From the NCBI GenBank assembly GCA_008477525.1, contig SPDT01000007.1:2418001-2482000 (forward strand): a stretch of DNA of 64,000 nucleotides, read 5' to 3'. Under the pieces are notes generated by a model. That model was not told where the DNA came from, did not search any database, and saw nothing but the letters and a program-made list of their open reading frames with translations. Source of the DNA: Hypomyces perniciosus (lineage: Eukaryota > Ascomycota > Sordariomycetes > Hypocreales > Hypocreaceae). Made by a program: the position numbers and the translations under genes. Of the stretch, positions 60,139-64,000 are shown piece by piece; within the stretch, counting starts at the first letter, position 1, and each line of letters starts with the position of its first letter.

Positions 60139-61610
60139 ATGGGCGACGTTGCAGTGGAAAGCCAGTCAAACCATTTGCCGCCTCACAAGAAGGCCGCGCC
60201 GATTCCGAATATCGACAACTTTGAGGAATTGCCGGCTGATGGCGTGCACGACTACGTGACTCTGAAGAAGCTCCAGAGGCAATTAGAGTACGGCCTTCTT
60301 TCCGCAGCTGTTCTCCTCAGAGGCACCGCCTGTCACATTAAATCAACTGCCGCTGACGCCCTGCCTTAGATATATCCAACTACAAGAGGAATACATCAAG
60401 GATGAGCAAAGGTTTGTTTCTAGCAGTCTTGTTCTGTGGCTTCTTCATGCCGCCTTCCACTCTCGGAGCTAACTCGCGTTGCAGGAGTCTGAAGCGGGAG
60501 CTAGTACGAGCTCAAGAAGAGATCAAGCGCATCCAGAGTGTGCCGCTTGTCATCGGCCAGTTTATGGAAGCCATCGACCAAAAGTAAGCCTTCATTACAC
60601 TTGGCTATATCCTCAAGACCGCGGCTAATAATCATTCTAGTACTGGTATCGTGCAATCAAGCACTGGCTCCAACTACGTAGTCCGCATTCTCTCCACCCT
60701 CGACCGCGAAAAGCTCAAGCCCTCCTCCTCCGTTGCCCTCCACAGACACTCCAATGCCCTCGTCGACATCCTGCCCCCGGAGGCCGACTCCTCCATCGCC
60801 ATGCTTGGCGCCGATGAGAAGCCCGATGTGACATATGCCGATGTTGGTGGTCTGGATATGCAGAAGCAGGAGATTCGTGAGGCCGTCGAACTGCCCCTGA
60901 CGCACTTCGACCTCTACAAGCAAATCGGAATAGATCCTCCTCGTGGTGTCCTGTTGTACGGCCCCCCTGGTACCGGCAAGACGATGCTGGTCAAGGCCGT
61001 GGCCAACTCTACGACTGCCAGCTTCATCCGTGTCGTCGGCTCCGAGTTCGTCCAGAAGTACCTGGGTGAAGGTCCCCGCATGGTTCGCGACGTCTTCCGC
61101 ATGGCTCGCGAGAACTCCCCCGCAATCATCTTCATCGACGAGATTGACGCTATTGCCACGAAGCGATTCGACGCCCAGACCGGAGCGGACCGTGAAGTTC
61201 AGCGTATTCTGCTAGAGCTGCTCAATCAGATGGACGGTTTCGATCAGACCTCCAACGTCAAGGTCATCATGGCCACCAATCGTGCTGATACCTTAGATCC
61301 TGCCCTGCTACGTCCCGGTCGTCTCGATCGAAAGATCGAGTTTCCCTCCCTGAGGGACCGTCGAGAGCGTCGCCTCATCTTCACCACTATTGCCAGCAAG
61401 ATGAGTCTGGCGCCTGAAGTCGACCTGGACAGTCTGATCGTGCGCAACGACCCCCTCTCGGGTGCCGTTATCGCTGCTATCATGCAGGAGGCCGGTCTGC
61501 GAGCAGTACGCAAGAACAGGTACAACATTATCCAGAGTGATCTCGAGGATGCCTACTCGAGTCAGGTCAAGGGCACGAGCGACGACAACAAGTTTGACTT
61601 TTACAAATAA
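60139..61610 (+). CDS. rpt3: 26S proteasome ATPase subunit Rpt3
   Basis: AAA+ ATPase of the proteasome base that unfolds substrates and opens the 20S gate. Exons are 60139-60287, 60370-60411, 60485-60583 and 60641-61610, summing to 420 codons (419 aa); exon 2 is a 42-nt microexon. The N-terminal coiled coil spans [40 protein letters not shown] and is rebuilt exactly across three introns. An OB domain follows. The ATPase domain has Walker A GPPGTGKT (204-211), Walker [10 protein letters not shown] (259-267) and [25 protein letters not shown] (sensor and arginine-finger region). The C-terminus DFYK carries the hydrophobic-Tyr-X motif that docks into the 20S ring. Confidence 0.97.
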
Positions 61611-62671
61611 AAGGAGACGCGTCAATCCTACGGACGTGATTCTCAGATCCCATCTCGAAGACGGAATATACTCGGAGGAGGAAATGGGAAATGGGATACT
61701 GCGAAAGAGAGAGGTTGGGGAAGGGAGTTAATGAACTTCGGGCAGGCTAGTTGTTGGAGACTCTATAGACCCAACGGCGTTGGAATCTGGGCGTTTACCA
61801 TGCACACACAAACCACACATCATCGCCATTGTACACAGTACTTGTACTTGTAGCATCAAATCTATCCAACGAGAGAAGGCTTGGCGCAACCCTCACAAAC
61901 GCACAGCTTAAGTGAACACTCTAGGTACTCCTTCTAGGTACTACTACATGTGTGATATCGAGGATAAGGCATTGAGACTTGCGTCTTTTGTCAAAACTTC
62001 TATAAAACTCCTATTTTTGCCTACCGAAAGGATGGAAGCAAGTCCCTACGGCTATGCTGGCAGCGCAAGTGAAAAAGGTATAAACAAACACACCTAAAAC
62101 AGTAATGTTTGTTGTTTGGTATCAAAACTCGAAAACCCCCTTAATAATCCCTGGGCAAAGAACTCCAGCCGTTCTCTGCCCTTTTCCTATGTTTCCCTTT
62201 CCTATTTCCTTTTCCCAGTGGTATCTCCCTGTCTATAAGTTTTTGCCTGACCCTTTTTCGTCCCTGAAACGAATAACTCGAAAACCCCAGGAAGACAAGG
62301 AAAGAACAAATGGATGGCACGACCCAGCACTAAAGTGCGGATAACTAGCCGATGAGAAGAGAAGAAAAAGACGTTCAACGTTAAAGAGTTTGCTCGCATT
62401 ATCATTACCCATTACGTCCTCGTCTGGAGACAAAATATCAAATGCTCTGTGCCATGCTGATGAAGAACGTGATGCTGCTGAAAAGACGAGACTTGTGACC
62501 GCGAGACGAATGAGGTGTAACAGGTGATTAAAGCGGAGCAAAATCTGGGCTCCAGTTATGAGCTGCCATGGTCTTGCTTGTGCGAGGCAGGATGTGCGAA
62601 TAGACCACAAAAACAAAAAAGTATGTAAAAATACAGGCACCTTGGAAAGATGCAGATGTAGAGCCCTTCCA
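61611..62671. other. convergent intergenic spacer
   Basis: 3' flanks of RPT3 (+) and LST7 (-). Short frames only; nothing recognised. Confidence 0.5.
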
Positions 62672-64000
62672 TTAGGAGCTCAGGGACACGCCGACTTCAA
62701 ACAAGAGCTGCACAAACTTTTTATGCAACGTGATGAAGAAGTCTGGCTGGCCAACAAGTTCTGCAAGCCCGCGGGCTTTCGGCGGCGAGACGCCACCAGG
62801 ACCTCCCGTTCGCCTGGTGAATCCGCTACCTCCTGTGAGGAAGCTGCTTCCATTACGCTCAACTGCCGCGACGTCAAAGGCGGATGATGGCTGGGGCGGT
62901 AGGTGACTTGCTGCTCCACCAACACCATTACCATTGCCATAGAGAACGCTACCAATAGGCGATGTCTCTGCGGTACGCTCAGCCTCAGCCTCGGCCAGGC
63001 TTTGAATCCATGTAGCAAGCTCACGGAAAGCGGAAGAAATGCCAGCGAATGTCTTCATGGCAAGTCTCTCTTTGTGTGTGCTCAGAGCTAGGAAAGCATA
63101 GACACGCTTGTGGCCACGGGCGTGAACATCGGGGATTCGAAAAATGTAGGCTGTGGTGTATCCGGCGGCAGAGTCACCGAAAAAGATAGCGCCACCCGAC
63201 GCAGCTGAGCCAGCACTCTGCGTGGTGATGAAGGAGGGTGAGTTGTGGGGTTGCGGAGAGGCGGCGGGTGTGGCCATAGAAGGGGCCCGAGGAAGGGTCT
63301 CGAAGGAGAGTGCCCGTAGACACGAAGCGCGGATGAGAGAAAAGGAGTTGGCGAGGATCGGCTCGTGGGTAGAGGTATAGTCTACATAGTGAACATGGCT
63401 TGGGTGGCGTTCAGATGTCGTCGAGGTGCTTGAGCACGATGTGGTGCGGGAACTAACGGACGGCACGGCTCTCCTACTGCGCGGCCGACGTGGGGAATCG
63501 TGATCACCATCAGTGTCGCTAGATGATTGTGAATTCGGTGGCGATGCCGGGTCGGCAGGGATGAAAACTCGCTCCGCTGGCGCACGTGTGCGAAGGGTTG
63601 GAGATCGAGTGTTGATAACGTCGTCTGCGGGGCTGGCTACACCAGGCTGGCGACGTGGCAAAGTCATGGCGCAGTTGTCACAAGGGCCCTGTTTCCTGGT
63701 AACGGTCTCATCATAGGTTCGGCGGTAGCTAGAGTCGCGACGTGGCTGTTGGAACATAGGTCTCGGGCTTTCGGGAGGAGTATCGGGGCCAGACGGGCTA
63801 TCACAACTAGTGCCAGTGCCAGGGGAGCGACGTAAGGCTGGGCGCTCCTGTTCGGTAGATGGGACGCTGCGAGCGACATTCAGGTCACGGAGCGCGTCGG
63901 TAATGGTGGCTGATGTTTGTGACGGAGAATCCGCTGTGGCCGGGGTGGAACGGGGGGCTTTGTCGGCTACATCCTCACAGCAAACTGAACAAGGCGTGGC
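62672..64000 (-). CDS. lst7: folliculin-like Lst7 (5' end beyond window)
   Basis: Longin-domain protein of the Lst4-Lst7 (folliculin-FNIP) complex, which acts as a Rag/Gtr GTPase regulator in TORC1 signalling at the vacuole. The frame is open from the stop at 62672 to the window edge. It encodes about 442 residues and lacks the true start, so it is a partial gene. At the visible N-terminus, TPCSVCCED and later QGPCDNCAMTLP give the two CxxC pairs of fungal Lst7. A long Ser/Pro-rich disordered insert separates them from the longin core (HVHYVDYTSTHEPILANSFSLIRASCLRALSFETLP, FGDSAAGYTTAYIFRIPDVHARGHKRVYAFLALS). The C-terminal helix is GQPDFFITLHKKFVQLLFEVG. No intron is needed in the visible part. 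Confidence 0.85.
   Translation of the reverse strand, partial: ATPCSVCCEDVADKAPRSTPATADSPSQTSATITDALRDLNVARSVPSTEQERPALRRSPGTGTSCDSPSGPDTPPESPRPMFQQPRRDSSYRRTYDETVTRKQGPCDNCAMTLPRRQPGVASPADDVINTRSPTLRTRAPAERVFIPADPASPPNSQSSSDTDGDHDSPRRPRSRRAVPSVSSRTTSCSSTSTTSERHPSHVHYVDYTSTHEPILANSFSLIRASCLRALSFETLPRAPSMATPAASPQPHNSPSFITTQSAGSAASGGAIFFGDSAAGYTTAYIFRIPDVHARGHKRVYAFLALSTHKERLAMKTFAGISSAFRELATWIQSLAEAEAERTAETSPIGSVLYGNGNGVGGAASHLPPQPSSAFDVAAVERNGSSFLTGGSGFTRRTGGPGGVSPPKARGLAELVGQPDFFITLHKKFVQLLFEVGVSLSS

Overview
The window is nuclear DNA of a filamentous ascomycete. It carries fungal-only families (a WSC-domain sensor, a vacuolar aspartic protease with fungal propeptide, an LrgB-like multi-membrane protein). 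Its introns are mostly 45-120 nt with GT..AG ends, its genes lie on both strands with no operons, and its coding exons are GC-rich with pyrimidine-rich leaders. Protein character and intron placement suggest Sordariomycetes, probably Hypocreales; this is inference. All splice models were built by eye and checked by reading frame: for every spliced gene except the LrgB-like one the exon lengths sum to whole codons.

Layout. 1-3.4 kb: an AT-richer, gene-poor edge. 3.5-5.3 kb (-): mitochondrial-type asparaginyl-tRNA synthetase. 7.2-8.2 kb (+): a microbial-type poly(ADP-ribose) glycohydrolase-like protein. 11.0-14.3 kb (-): COPII coat subunit Sec24. 17.3-18.4 kb (+): linker histone H1 with two microexons. 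20.5-22.2 kb (+): a proline-rich, NPF-containing protein of unknown function. 23.0 kb (+): a 71-residue cysteine-rich protein. 23.7-25.7 kb (-): an LrgB-like membrane protein interrupted by a one-base frame change at a run of nine Gs. 27.3-29.0 kb (-): RNA helicase Dhh1. 29.8-31.7 kb (-): a cytochrome b5/acyl-CoA dehydrogenase fusion. 32.9-34.2 kb (-): flap endonuclease FEN1. 35.1-37.3 kb (-): a large protein tentatively read as Nup37-like. 37.6-38.3 kb (-): a secreted six-cysteine protein. 39.7-40.7 kb (-): a WSC sensor. 40.7-45.9 kb: a 5.2-kb gene-poor interval. 45.9-47.2 kb (+): vacuolar protease A. 48.1-50.8 kb (+): a Gln/Pro-rich, probably nuclear protein. 51.7-53.0 kb (-): a mitochondrial DUF155 protein. 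53.7-54.9 kb (+): Sec14. 55.5-56.3 kb (-): kinetochore Mis14/Nsl1. 58.3-58.9 kb (-): a small conserved fungal protein. 60.1-61.6 kb (+): proteasome ATPase Rpt3. 62.7-64.0 kb (-): folliculin-like Lst7, cut by the window end.

Most genes are housekeeping (secretion: Sec24, Sec14; nucleus: H1, FEN1, Mis14; RNA and protein turnover: Dhh1, Rpt3, Pep4; organelle: AsnRS, DUF155) and do not form one pathway. I see no biosynthetic cluster and no intact transposon. The most unusual signals are a family of short palindromes (GTACGAAGTAC / GTACGGAGTAC and overlaps) scattered through the spacers and not seen in any coding exon, a perfect 22-bp palindrome upstream of SEC24, a recurring TCACGTGA element in promoters, and the frame break in the LrgB-like gene.
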